Shown: piece after piece, positions 19,558-29,593 of the stretch
Numbering within the stretch: position 1 is the first letter of the stretch
Layout of the letters: the number at the start of each line of letters is the position of its first letter
NCBI GenBank assembly: GCA_030038355.1
Contig: JASHPB010000023.1
Location: 1 to 64,000 of the forward strand
Source: Candidatus Binataceae bacterium
GTDB taxonomy: Bacteria > Desulfobacterota > Binatia > Binatales > Binataceae
Length of the DNA stretch: 64,000 nucleotides
Reading direction: 5' to 3'
Position numbers and translations under genes: made by a program
The notes under the pieces: model-generated
Databases searched by the model: none
What the model was told of the DNA's origin: nothing
Seen by the model: the letters and a program-made list of their open reading frames with translations, nothing else

Positions 19558-20307
19558 GTGGATCGACTGAAGGCAAAGGTTGCCCTGATCTCCGGCGGCG
19601 CGCGCGGGCAAGGCGCGGCCGAGGCAAAATTGTTCGCCGCAGAAGGCGCGAAGGTCGTCGTCGGCGACGTGCTCGACAGCGAATCGAGAGCAGTCGCCGC
19701 GCAGATCAACAGAGAGAGATCGAAGACCGCGCTTGCGGTTCACCTCGACGTGACGCGGGCCGCGGACTGGCGCGCCGCTGTGGAAGCCGCCGAGCGCGAG
19801 TTCGGCGGCCTGGATATCCTCGTCAACAACGCCGGCATCCTGAGCTTCAATCCGATCGAAGACACGACTGAAGAAGAATGGGACAGCGTGGTCGCGGTGA
19901 ATCAGAAAGGCGTGTGGCTCGGGATGAAGACGGCGGTCCCGGCGATGCGCAAGCGTGGCGGCGGCGCGATCGTCAACATCTCATCGATCTACGGCATGAT
20001 CGGGTCGGCTGGCGCGGCCGCGTATCACGGGACCAAGGGCGCGGTGCGCATACTGAGCAAGGTCGCCGCGGTGCACTACGCTGCCGATAACATCCGGGTG
20101 AATTCGGTTCATCCCGGAGTTATCAGGACGCCGATGACCGATATCATCCCGAAGGAGCAGCTCGATGAGATCACCGCGCTCGCGCCGATGAAGCGGGCCG
20201 GCACGCCCGAGGAAGTCGCCTACGTCGTGCTCTTCCTTGCGTCCAACGAGGCGTCGTTTGTAACTGGCGCTGAGTTTGTGGTTGACGGTGGCTACACCGC
20301 CGTCTAG
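19558..20307 (+). CDS. SDR family oxidoreductase
   Basis: 249 aa; SGGARGQGAAEAK, YHGTKGAV, DGGYTAV. Confidence 0.92.
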   Translation: MDRLKAKVALISGGARGQGAAEAKLFAAEGAKVVVGDVLDSESRAVAAQINRERSKTALAVHLDVTRAADWRAAVEAAEREFGGLDILVNNAGILSFNPIEDTTEEEWDSVVAVNQKGVWLGMKTAVPAMRKRGGGAIVNISSIYGMIGSAGAAAYHGTKGAVRILSKVAAVHYAADNIRVNSVHPGVIRTPMTDIIPKEQLDEITALAPMKRAGTPEEVAYVVLFLASNEASFVTGAEFVVDGGYTAV

Positions 20308-20945
20308 CCGCGCGATGGTTCCGGTTCTGGCGGTCGCGGCAGCCCGTTCAGCAGAACATCGTCGACGCGCTCAGCGGGTTGGTTGACTATGCGGCGCCAT
20401 TCTTCCGCCACATCTCCGTAGCGCGCTGCCATGACGATCGTTTGGACCCTAAGCTCGCTCAGCACGGTCTTTGCCAGGTCGGAACTGGAAGGTCTTCGTC
20501 CGTCATCCTGCAAAGCCGAGTAGGTGTAGCGTCCGAGGCCCGCCGGCGCGCCTGTGGTCCATCCGCTGGCCATCGCGAAGACTAACCCCGCCTGCGCCTG
20601 CCGGATAATGGTGCTTCCATTCATCCCAAAGGAAAAGACCTGCGTGGGACCCTGTTCGAGAGCGTTCTTATGGTTTGGTGACAAAAAGTACTGATATGTA
20701 TCGACCTGCTAGCTCAGGCGCGCGGTGAAAGGAATGTCAGGCAGAAGCACGGTGACTACCATCGCCGCAACAATACCCGCCAACCGCCCTCGTCGAGTCA
20801 TATCGAGTGAAATGGCTACTATTATTCCATGCACAAGATAGGGAAATACACTGAGCGTCGACGGGATTGCGTATCTCATCAGCGACAACTTAGCGATGAT
20901 CAACCACGGAAGTGGAGGCGGATGGTCCCGATAGTGACAAGCACT
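20304..20945 (-). pseudogene. C-terminal remnant of a large polytopic (glycosyltransferase-like) membrane protein with in-frame amber stop
   Basis: Same frame before and after TAG (20709-20711): ...MRYAIPSTLSVFPYLVHGIIVAISL...IPFTARLS*QVDTYQYFLSPNHKNALEQGPTQVFSFGMNGSTIIRQAQAGLVFAMASGW; no N-terminal part. Confidence 0.6.
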
Positions 20946-21416
20946 TCAGGCGTGCGTGCGCCGGGCCCTGCGCGATGCAATCGAGAGAAACGCCTCCCCG
21001 AGTTCATTTGCCAGTCGTTGGTTGGTCGCTCCGCGCAGATTGCGAAGCGACTCGGCAGCAAGATCATCGAGCGAGACGATCCCCCTGAGCCCGCCGCCGC
21101 CGTCGACCACCGGCAGACGCCGCACGCCCGTTTCACGCATCAACTGAATTGCGGTGCTGACGTCGTCATCGATTCGGCAGGTGACGACCTTCCGCGCCAT
21201 CGAGTTCTCGGCCGAAATCGACGCCAGCGTGCGCCCTTGAGTATAGGCGGCCATGCAGATGTCCCGATCGGTCAGTATGCCGACGATTTTGTTGGTCTGG
21301 TCGGTGACGGGGATACAACCGCAGGCACTTTCCCACATCAGTTGCGCGGCCCGGTTGAGATTGTCGCCCGGCTGGCAGGCTTTGACGTCCCTTTTCATCA
21401 CGCGTTCGACATTCAT
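20946..21416 (-). CDS. Tandem CBS-domain protein
   Basis: MNVERVMKRDVKACQPGDNLNRAAQLMWESACGCIPVTDQTNKIVGILTDRDICMAA; start at 21416 preceded by GAGGAGAT. Confidence 0.88.
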   Translation of the reverse strand: MNVERVMKRDVKACQPGDNLNRAAQLMWESACGCIPVTDQTNKIVGILTDRDICMAAYTQGRTLASISAENSMARKVVTCRIDDDVSTAIQLMRETGVRRLPVVDGGGGLRGIVSLDDLAAESLRNLRGATNQRLANELGEAFLSIASRRARRTHA

Positions 21417-21456
21417 TTCGATCTCCTCTCTGGCGTAGCGAGCTCGCGACCGTCGT

Positions 21457-22509
21457 TCAGTCAAACAGGATGAGCGGCTTGATTATGCCGTCAAGCTTCT
21501 TGTCCATCGTCGCGAAGGCCTTTTCGATTTCGCCGAAGGAAAACCGATGCGTGGTCATCCGCGTCGGATCGATTTTCTTTTTCTCGAGCAACCGCAGCAG
21601 ACGCTCCATCCTGAGCCGTCCGCCCGGGCATAGCCCGGTGCGGATCGTTTTCTCCGCCATCCCGACGCCCCACTCGGCGCGCGGGATATTTACGAACTCG
21701 CCTTTGCCGTGGTAGCCGGCGTTTGAGATCACGCCGCCCGGCCTTGTGACTTTGATCGCATTCTGGAATGGCTCGTTGCCACCGAGCGCCTCGATCGCCG
21801 CGTCGACGCCCTCGCCGCGCGTCGCCTTCATGATCTCATCAACCGGATCACGTCGCACGTGATCGATGATCAGATCGGCACCGTAGTATCGCGCGAGCTC
21901 CTGGCGCGCCGGCACGGAGTCGACGCCGATCACTAGTCCCGCGCCGCGCAGTTTCGCCCCCGCAACCGCCATCAGCCCGACCGGCCCGAGCGCGAACACC
22001 GCCACCGCGCCGCCGATCGGGATATCTGCGTTCTCTGCCGCCATGAACCCGGTCGACATCATGTCGCAGCAGTAAACGGCACTCTCGTCGCTAACCTCCG
22101 AGGGAATCAACGCCATGTTCGCGTCGGCGTCATTGACGTGGAAGTAATCGGCGAACACGCCGTCCTTGATGTTGGCGAATTTCCAGCCGCCGAGCGCACC
22201 GCCTGATTGCGAAGAATGGCCAGCCTGTGAGGCGAGGTCGCCCCAATCGGGAGTAATCGCGCCGACCACGACGCGATCGCCCGGCTTGAACCGGTTCACT
22301 TCGCTCCCGACCTCGTGCACGATTCCTACGGCTTCATGGCCGAGAGTGAGATTGTGGCGCGGACCGATCGCGCCGTGGATCGTATGCGAATCCGAGGTGC
22401 AGATGAGCGCGCGCGTGGTCTTGACCACGGCGTCGTTGGGGCCTGGCTCGGGAATCGGCTTGTCAACGATGCCGACATGGTCAAGTTCGCGCATTACGAA
22501 TGTTTTCAT
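21457..22509 (-). CDS. Zinc-dependent (secondary) alcohol dehydrogenase
   Basis: MKTFVMRELDHVGIVDKPIPEPGPNDAVVKTTRALICTSDSHTIHG...LGHEAVGIVHEVG; internal ATG at 22509 with GGAG SD; ORF open upstream. Confidence 0.9.
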   Translation of the reverse strand: MKTFVMRELDHVGIVDKPIPEPGPNDAVVKTTRALICTSDSHTIHGAIGPRHNLTLGHEAVGIVHEVGSEVNRFKPGDRVVVGAITPDWGDLASQAGHSSQSGGALGGWKFANIKDGVFADYFHVNDADANMALIPSEVSDESAVYCCDMMSTGFMAAENADIPIGGAVAVFALGPVGLMAVAGAKLRGAGLVIGVDSVPARQELARYYGADLIIDHVRRDPVDEIMKATRGEGVDAAIEALGGNEPFQNAIKVTRPGGVISNAGYHGKGEFVNIPRAEWGVGMAEKTIRTGLCPGGRLRMERLLRLLEKKKIDPTRMTTHRFSFGEIEKAFATMDKKLDGIIKPLILFD

Positions 22510-22986
22510 GGTGTTCTTCTCCGCCTTTGAACCTTGAGCGTCACCGCGCAAGGCGGCGCGATGCTCGAGGAAACGGGCGAGCACCAGGCTCAAGGACTCG
22601 CCTTCGATCGGCCTCGAGACATAGTAGTCGACGCCCATGACGCGTGCCCACCTTTCGTACGCGAGGCTGTGGTTTGTAGCCACATAGATCAGCGACGCGT
22701 GGGGGGCGCGGGCCCTCAAAGCGGTGAGCTTTGCCGCGCGATGGGCTTCGGGGACGACGTTGTCGTCGATCACGATCGTGCCGCTGCTTGAATAAGGCGG
22801 CAGCAGTGGATGATCTGCATCCGGGGCAATTTCCAGGCTATAGCGGCTGCCGGTCGCGCGTCGCGCGGAGGAGATTAGCAGGCCGTCATTCGAGATGACC
22901 AGAATGTCGGGAGCCGATGGCATCAAATCGCTTTGCACTGCTGCGAGTACTTCGGGTGGCTGCAAGGCGAGCTTAAAGCGTGCCAT
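22510..22986 (-). CDS. Receiver-like domain, reading frame continuous with downstream ADH (possible fusion)
   Basis: PDILVISNDGLLISSARRATG...GTIVIDDNVV...ASLIYVATNHSLAYERWARVMGVDYYVSRPIEGESLSLVLARFLEHR; no stop before ADH ATG. Confidence 0.55.
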
Positions 22987-23221
22987 CGCTTGCGCGGCGC
23001 GATTTCGTGGATCCAGTTCACCGCCCAAGAACCAATGCTGCATTCGGCGCCACGGAGAATGGTGCCGATCGCACCACCTGCGTTCATTCCAAGCTCGTCC
23101 GAGCAACCCCTACTTCCGGCAGCCCTTGACATTTCGACGCACCGATCATCCTTGAAGATCGAACGAAAAGCTGGCACGACGATCGCTTAGGCCGAGCACG
23201 ACAGAGTGAGGAGCCAAGGCG

Positions 23222-24037
23222 ATGTCAGTTCCATTCAAAAAGATTCTCTGCCCCATTGATTTCGATCAGAGTGCGCCCGCCGTGCTTACGATGGCCGGGA
23301 AGTTGGCGACTGCCAACGACGCCACCATCTACGTGCTACACGTCGTGCCGATGATCTTCGCCCCAGCCGGCATACCTAGCTACGTCGATATCTTCAAAGA
23401 CCAGGAAGAGTCGGCGCGCACCCGGCTCCGCGAGCTGGCCCACCAGCATCTCTCGGGCATCAAGTATGAACTCCTGATCCACCTCGGCATCCCGATCGGC
23501 ACGATTCTCAACGCGGAAAAGCGCATCGGGGCCGATGTCGTGCTGATGGCAACTCATGGACGCCGCGGCTTCGCCCATGTGTTCCTTGGCAGCGTCGCCG
23601 AGGCTGTTGTCCGCGAGTCAACCTGCCCCGTACTGACAGTCCATTCCGGCTCAACCGACAAGCACCGGGTGGGACATTGGATGACCCTGAACCCGACTAT
23701 CACGCATCGCTCGGAAAAGCTGGCCGTGCTTCAGAAGCGCATGAAGGAAGGAAAGTTTCGCTCGATCCCGGTGCTTGACGACGGACGCATCGTAGGCATC
23801 ATCACCGACCGCGACATCCGCGAAAAGGCGGGATCGCTCGACAATCTTCAAGCCGAGGCCATAATGACTCGCGAGGTGTTGACGGTGACGCCTCGCACCT
23901 CGGCGTGGGATGCGGCGCGCCTGCTTGCCGAGCGAAAAATCGGCGGCATGCCGGTGGTAGACGAGCGTGGCGCGCTGGTCGGCATCGTCACCACGACCGA
24001 CCTGTTGCGGGCGTTTACTGAACTGCAGGGTGAATGA
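23222..24037 (+). CDS. Universal stress protein fused to CBS-domain pair
   Basis: 271 aa; KKILCPIDFDQSAPAVL, MATHGRRGFAHVFLGSVAEAVVRESTCPVL then CBS repeats GIITDRDIREKAG/GIVTTTDLLRAF. Confidence 0.9.
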   Translation: MSVPFKKILCPIDFDQSAPAVLTMAGKLATANDATIYVLHVVPMIFAPAGIPSYVDIFKDQEESARTRLRELAHQHLSGIKYELLIHLGIPIGTILNAEKRIGADVVLMATHGRRGFAHVFLGSVAEAVVRESTCPVLTVHSGSTDKHRVGHWMTLNPTITHRSEKLAVLQKRMKEGKFRSIPVLDDGRIVGIITDRDIREKAGSLDNLQAEAIMTREVLTVTPRTSAWDAARLLAERKIGGMPVVDERGALVGIVTTTDLLRAFTELQGE

Positions 24038-24959
24038 GGCGTGCAAAGGAGCAATCGCGCCGACCGGACGTCCGGAAATCCACTGTTTCGAACGCGGAGT
24101 AAGGCTTGGCCGGCGCGTCGCGAGGCTGATGGGCGCGCGCCTGAAGCCGATAAGGCTGAAGCGTTTTCCTGACGGCGAGAGTCTGCTCACGATTCGCCCG
24201 CCGACCGCGAAGGATGTCGTCGTGATCGAGTCGCTCGACCATCCCGACGAGAAGCTGATTCAGCTCGTCTTCGCTGCCGATGCGCTGCGGCGCGCCGGCG
24301 CTGAAAGCCTGACGCTCGTCGCGCCGTATCTCGCATACATGCGGCAGGACCGTGTTTTCCATCCGGGCGAGCCGCTTTCGCAGCAAGTCGTCGGCGCGAT
24401 GCTGGCGCAAACGTTCGATCGTGTCGTTACGATCGAGCCGCATCTTCATCGGACAAAGTCGATCCAGGCGGTGGTACCTTCGCGATTGATGTCGAGGGCG
24501 CTCACGGCCACACCGGTGATTGCCCGATGGATACGGAAACTGGCAGACGACACCGTGATCGTGGGACCGGACGAAGAATCGCAACCCTGGATCGCCGAAC
24601 TTGGCCGGCTCACCGGTCTGCCTACCGCGGTCGGAACCAAACGACGCAGCGGCGATCGCAGCGTGCGCGTCGACCTGCCCGACCTTGGCCAACACTCATG
24701 CGCCGTGATCGTCGACGATGTCGCGAGCAGCGGCGCCACCATCGCGGCCACGGCGCGGGTGCTCAAACGAAAGGGGATGCGACACGTGGCTGCGCTCGTA
24801 GTTCACGCGATCTTTGCGCCCGGCGCGCTGACGCTGGTCAGGCGAGCAGGAGTAGGAACAATTGTCTCATGCGACACAGTCCAGCATCGGACGAATCGGG
24901 TCAGGGTTGCGCCAATCATCGCGGGCGCCCTCAACGAACATGAGCACGCACGATCATAA
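24030..24959 (+). CDS. Ribose-phosphate pyrophosphokinase-like protein
   Basis: RFPDGESLLTIRP, YLAYMRQDRVFHPGEPLSQQVV, IVDDVASSGATIAATARVL PRPP loop; GTG start overlapping upstream stop is inferred. Confidence 0.85.
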   Translation: MNEACKGAIAPTGRPEIHCFERGVRLGRRVARLMGARLKPIRLKRFPDGESLLTIRPPTAKDVVVIESLDHPDEKLIQLVFAADALRRAGAESLTLVAPYLAYMRQDRVFHPGEPLSQQVVGAMLAQTFDRVVTIEPHLHRTKSIQAVVPSRLMSRALTATPVIARWIRKLADDTVIVGPDEESQPWIAELGRLTGLPTAVGTKRRSGDRSVRVDLPDLGQHSCAVIVDDVASSGATIAATARVLKRKGMRHVAALVVHAIFAPGALTLVRRAGVGTIVSCDTVQHRTNRVRVAPIIAGALNEHEHARS

Positions 24960-26346
24960 ACCCGCGGTGCTCAACTTTCTGGGCGGAGCTGGCACCGTCA
25001 CGGGAAGCAAGTTCCTGATCGCCTCGGCAGGCCGCCGAATCCTGATCGACTGCGGGCTGTTCCAGGGACTCAAGGACCTTCGGCTGCGCAACTGGGATCG
25101 CTTTCCAACCGACCCTCGGGGCATCGACGCGGTCGTGCTCACGCACGCGCATCTCGATCACAGCGGCTACCTGCCATTGCTCCGCCGCTCAGGGTTTCGA
25201 GGGCCGATATTCGCGACGCAGAGCACGGTCGATCTCTGCTGCATCCTGCTGCCCGACAGCGGCCGCCTGCAAGAAGAGGAAGCGAGGTACGCGAACAAGG
25301 CGGGCTACTCGCGGCACTTTCCGGCCAAGCCGCTTTACACCGAGGAAGATGCGTTCGATTGCTTGAATGCCTTGCGGCCGATGCCGTTCGATACGGCGTT
25401 CGAAATCGCGCGCAGTTTCAGCGCGACGTTCCGCCCGGCCGGGCACATCCTGGGGTCCGCGACAGTGCGCATCGAGGTCGATGGCGCCGCCGGCACTACG
25501 GTATTTAGCGGCGATCTCGGCCGGCGAAATCACCCGCTTCTCAAGCCGCCGGCTAAAATCGGCGCCGCGAGCACGGTGCTAATCGAATCGACTTATGGCG
25601 ATCGTGCGCATGATGATGTGAAGTCGATCGAGCGCTTCGACGAGGCGATCCTGCGCACCACTGCGCGCGGCGGCGTTACCGTTATTCCGTCGTTCGCCGT
25701 CGATCGCACCGAGATCGTGCTGTTTCATTTGAGGCGACTCGCCAGTAGCGGACGCCTGCCGGATACACCAATTTTCGTTGACAGCCCGATGGCGCTGGCG
25801 GCGCTCAGGCTATACAAGACGGCGATCTCGAATTGCGATTCGGAAGTGCGGCCGGAGGTAGCCGGCCATCCCGAACTTATCGAGCCGCGCGGACTAATCG
25901 AAGTCAAAACCAGCGAGGAATCGATCGCGCTGAACGGCCGGCCGGGCCCGATGATCATCATCTCTGCATCCGGGATGGCGACGGGCGGCCGCGTTCTGCA
26001 TCACCTGGCGCATCGGCTGAACGACGAGCGCAATACCATCATGCTCGTTGGATATCAGGCGGCGGGCACGCGCGGGCGCACGCTGCTCGAGGGCGCGCCA
26101 AACGTTAAACTGCTGGGCCGCTACGTTCCGGTGCGCGCGGAGATCGTCGATGTCCCGGCCTTCTCCGTCCATGCCGATCGGCATGAGCTGATCGAATGGC
26201 TGAGAAGCGTTCCCGCGCCTCCCGAGATGACTTTCGTAGTTCACGGCGAAGTGGCGGCGGCCGAATCGTTGCGAAACGAGATCGCGAAACAACTTCGCTT
26301 CGGCGCAGCCGTGCCGCGCCAGCTCGAGCACGTCCGCATTGCCTAG
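24940..26346 (+). CDS. MBL-fold beta-CASP RNase-like metallo-hydrolase
   Basis: LTHAHLDHSGYLP, SASGMATGGRVLHHL, GYQAAGTRGRTLLEG, AFSVHADRHEL. Confidence 0.93.
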   Translation: MSTHDHKPAVLNFLGGAGTVTGSKFLIASAGRRILIDCGLFQGLKDLRLRNWDRFPTDPRGIDAVVLTHAHLDHSGYLPLLRRSGFRGPIFATQSTVDLCCILLPDSGRLQEEEARYANKAGYSRHFPAKPLYTEEDAFDCLNALRPMPFDTAFEIARSFSATFRPAGHILGSATVRIEVDGAAGTTVFSGDLGRRNHPLLKPPAKIGAASTVLIESTYGDRAHDDVKSIERFDEAILRTTARGGVTVIPSFAVDRTEIVLFHLRRLASSGRLPDTPIFVDSPMALAALRLYKTAISNCDSEVRPEVAGHPELIEPRGLIEVKTSEESIALNGRPGPMIIISASGMATGGRVLHHLAHRLNDERNTIMLVGYQAAGTRGRTLLEGAPNVKLLGRYVPVRAEIVDVPAFSVHADRHELIEWLRSVPAPPEMTFVVHGEVAAAESLRNEIAKQLRFGAAVPRQLEHVRIA

Positions 26347-26355
26347 CGTGGCGAC

Positions 26356-27858
26356 ATGTTCCGCATCAAGCACCTTCCGCTCGACACGCTCCGCGAGCAC
26401 GTGATCGTGATTCACGAACGGGCCGTGCGCGAGGGTAATTTCGGCTTCAATCCTCTTGACCGCGTGAGAGTCTTCGGCACGGCGCCTGACAAAAGGCAGG
26501 TCGAGATCAACGGGGTCTTGAATTTCTGCCGCGACAACCTGGTGAGCGCCGACGAGATCGGACTCTCCGAGCAGGCGTTCGCCGATCTCGGCCTCGCCGA
26601 AGGCAGCGAGGTGAACGCAACGCTGGCGCTGGCCCCGCGGAGCGTTGACCGAATACGCGACAAATTTTCCGGCGCGCGTCTCGACAGCGCCGCATTTCAC
26701 GCGATCCTGCGCGACGTCGTGGCGCATCGATATTCGCGGGTTGAGCTTGCAATGTTTGTTCTCGCTTGTGCGCTCAGATCACTCGACGGCGACGAGCTCG
26801 CGGACTATACGCAGGCGATGATCGATACCGGTACCTCGCTGAATTTCGGTCCCGGCCCGATCGCCGATAAGCATTGCGTCGGCGGCGTTCCGGGAAACCG
26901 GACCACGCTAGTTCTGGTGCCGATTCTGGCCGCCATGGGCCTGCGCGTGCCGAAGACATCGTCGCGCGCAATTACCAGTCCGGCGGGCACGGCGGACACG
27001 ATGGAGATGTTCGCTGAGGTCGCGCTCGGTCCGGAGCGGCTGCAGCAGGTGGTGAAGAGCGTGGGCGCGTGCATCGCGTGGGGCGGTGCGCTCAAGCTTG
27101 CACCGGCGGACGACATCCTGATCACAGTCGAGCGCCCGATGGAAATCGACACTGTGTCGCAGATGATCGCTTCCATCCTGGCCAAGAACAAAAGCGCTGG
27201 CGCGAGTCACGTTCTGATCGATATCCCCGTGGGACGCACGGCGAAGGTGCGCAGCGATGAGGAAGGTCAGCATCTTGCGCAACTGTTCAGGTCAGTTGCC
27301 GAACGAATCGCACTCAAGGTCGAGGTGCAATTGACTCGCGCCAACGGGCCAATCGGCTTCGGCGTGGGACCGCGCCTCGAGGCGCTTGACGTGCTTTCAG
27401 TCCTGCGATGCGAGGTGAACGCGCCCATGGATTTGCGCGAGAAGGCGCTTTTCCTCGGGTGGCGAGTTCTTGAGATGACGGCTGCAGTACAGCCTGGGGA
27501 AGGCTATCGAGCGGCGGAACGCGCGCTGGACTCGGGCAAGGCGATGGAGATGTTCGAGCGAATCGTCGCAGCGCAGGGACCGCGAATAATGCCGCAGCCG
27601 GCCGCATGCGTCGCGGTTATCGAAGCGAGGAATGATGGTCGGCTCGCCGAGATCGATTGCTGGGAGATCGCCCGCGCAGCCAAGCGTGCCGGCGCCCCGG
27701 CAAATCCAAGCGCGGGTGTGCGACTTAGATGCAAGGTCGGAGAGGTTGTCGCCAAGGGCCAGCCGCTATTTGAAATCCACGCCAGCACCGACGCACAACT
27801 CGGATTCGCGCGCGCTTACGTTGACGCGCATCCAGACATATTCAAGTTGGGATTTTAG
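26356..27858 (+). CDS. Thymidine phosphorylase / AMP phosphorylase family (archaeal-type)
   Basis: 500 aa; IADKHCVGGVPGNRTTLVLVPILAAMGLRVPKTSSRAITSPAGTADTMEM. Confidence 0.92.
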   Translation: MFRIKHLPLDTLREHVIVIHERAVREGNFGFNPLDRVRVFGTAPDKRQVEINGVLNFCRDNLVSADEIGLSEQAFADLGLAEGSEVNATLALAPRSVDRIRDKFSGARLDSAAFHAILRDVVAHRYSRVELAMFVLACALRSLDGDELADYTQAMIDTGTSLNFGPGPIADKHCVGGVPGNRTTLVLVPILAAMGLRVPKTSSRAITSPAGTADTMEMFAEVALGPERLQQVVKSVGACIAWGGALKLAPADDILITVERPMEIDTVSQMIASILAKNKSAGASHVLIDIPVGRTAKVRSDEEGQHLAQLFRSVAERIALKVEVQLTRANGPIGFGVGPRLEALDVLSVLRCEVNAPMDLREKALFLGWRVLEMTAAVQPGEGYRAAERALDSGKAMEMFERIVAAQGPRIMPQPAACVAVIEARNDGRLAEIDCWEIARAAKRAGAPANPSAGVRLRCKVGEVVAKGQPLFEIHASTDAQLGFARAYVDAHPDIFKLGF

Positions 27859-27903
27859 CCCGCGCTCGGGATCTGCTCCGGAGTTGTGGGACGCAAACCT
27901 CCG

Positions 27904-28962
27904 CTAGCCGCGGCGACCGGCCGCGAGCCGATCGAGGCTCTCCGCCTCACCGATCACCACCAGCAGGTCGCCGCCCGCAACTTTGGTCGATTGATCGGGG
28001 ATCATTGAAATGGCCTCGTCGCCGCGCTTGAGCGCGACGACCCTGAGCCGTGCGAACCGGTTTTCGACCGCACCGATTGTCATGCCAATCACCGGATTGT
28101 CGGGCGTGATCTTGATTTCCTCCAGGTCGACCTCTGACTCACTGCCTGGCGCCGACAACTCGAGGAAGTCGACTACCGACGGCCGCAGGATGCTCGCCGC
28201 GATTCGCACTCCGCCCCAGTGGTAGGCCGAGAGTACCTGGTCCGCCCCCGCCAGCCTGAGGCGTCGCAGTCCCTCCTCGGAATCGCCGCGGGCGTGGATC
28301 AGCGCCGTTGGGTTCTTCTCCCGGGCTGAGAGCGTGATATAAACGTTGTCGGCGTCCGAGGCGGTCGCGACTACTACCGCGCGCGCCGAACGCACGCCGG
28401 CATCCTCCATCGTCGATTCCTGCAACGCCGAGCCGATCACATAGAAGACGTCCGCCGCCGACAATTCCGCTTCCTTTGCGGGATCGGATTCGATGACGAC
28501 GACTGCAACTTGATTGCGTACCAGTTCATTAACCACCGCCCGACCAAACCGCCCGAAGCCGCACACGACCACGTGATCCTTCAAGTTGTGAATTTTTCGA
28601 TACATCGCGGTTCTCCCGAAAAACTCGCGCAAACTGCCCTCGAATACCAGTTCCGCCGCCGTGGCGAGCAGATAGCCGGCGCTGGACACGCCAACGATAA
28701 TCAGAGCGATGGTAAACAACCGGCCGGCTGGACTGAGCGGTTTCACCTCGCCGAAGCCAACCGTGGAGACTGTGCTGACCGACATGTAGAGCGCATCGAT
28801 AAGCGTCATCCGCTCGATCAGGATGTATCCGGCTGCGCCGAGGAAAATGATGACGGTGATGCCCGCCATCGCGTAGGCGAAGCGCCTCGCGGGCGTCGCT
28901 CGGCGCCGAATAAGGGGCCGGGCGAGTGGTTGCGCGCCGGACCTGTTCAGACGCGAGGGCAT
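27904..28962 (-). CDS. Potassium channel with TrkA-N / TrkA-C regulatory domains
   Basis: 352 aa; STVSTVGFGEVKPLSPAGR pore/filter, VVCGFGRFGRAVVNEL Rossmann. Confidence 0.92.
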   Translation of the reverse strand: MPSRLNRSGAQPLARPLIRRRATPARRFAYAMAGITVIIFLGAAGYILIERMTLIDALYMSVSTVSTVGFGEVKPLSPAGRLFTIALIIVGVSSAGYLLATAAELVFEGSLREFFGRTAMYRKIHNLKDHVVVCGFGRFGRAVVNELVRNQVAVVVIESDPAKEAELSAADVFYVIGSALQESTMEDAGVRSARAVVVATASDADNVYITLSAREKNPTALIHARGDSEEGLRRLRLAGADQVLSAYHWGGVRIAASILRPSVVDFLELSAPGSESEVDLEEIKITPDNPVIGMTIGAVENRFARLRVVALKRGDEAISMIPDQSTKVAGGDLLVVIGEAESLDRLAAGRRG

Positions 28963-29041
28963 TTGCTTGCGACCGCGGACTCGCGATTAGGAGTCGATCC
29001 GGTCCGTGGTCGTTATGGCGTAGGGCTCGCGATCACTTAAG

Positions 29042-29572
29042 TTAGCGCACCCTCTTCCGGGTGGCGGGGCGAGCGCACGTTACCCTGGCGAGAAGCGTGC
29101 CGTCATCGTCGGACCATGAGAACCGAGCGTTGCCGTGAAATGCTTTTTCGACCTCGCGCGCGATTCGATGCGCGAGCTTCTGTGAAGTGGTGAGAACATC
29201 GAGCGTTTTCTTGTTCCACTCACTGGAGACGATCTTGCGCTCGGGCTGCGTCGTCTGCGCCCGCCGCTCGACGTTGGCGATCCGTGCGGCAATCGCGTCG
29301 CGCTTGGTGTCATCGGGGGCTTCAATCAGGACACGGCCGTGATACTCGCCTGACGCCGCCTGCGCACATCCGGGGCAGATCACCCACGCGGCCTTGTCCA
29401 TCATCACGTGATCGAGGCGTCGGCCGCGGCGCCAGACTTTCGCTGAATAGACGGCAGCGCATCGATCGCAAACCGATGGATCGCGAAAGGTTTGCTTGCG
29501 TGCGACGGGCGGGCTCATGTCGGAGCGCGTTCCCCGCCGATCCAGACTTCGAATCAATCCCTTGGACATCAC
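29042..29572 (-). CDS. BCAM0308-like / NMD3-like zinc-ribbon protein
   Basis: 176 aa; CDRCAAVY and CPGCAQA Cys pairs; neighbourhood with DksA/USP. Confidence 0.6.
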   Translation of the reverse strand: MMSKGLIRSLDRRGTRSDMSPPVARKQTFRDPSVCDRCAAVYSAKVWRRGRRLDHVMMDKAAWVICPGCAQAASGEYHGRVLIEAPDDTKRDAIAARIANVERRAQTTQPERKIVSSEWNKKTLDVLTTSQKLAHRIAREVEKAFHGNARFSWSDDDGTLLARVTCARPATRKRVR

Positions 29573-29593
29573 TTTCTCCGTTAACGCCAGATG

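Noticed and set aside
18664-19743. 359-aa minus-strand ORF
   Set aside because: Antisense to TauD and SDR genes with clear active-site motifs
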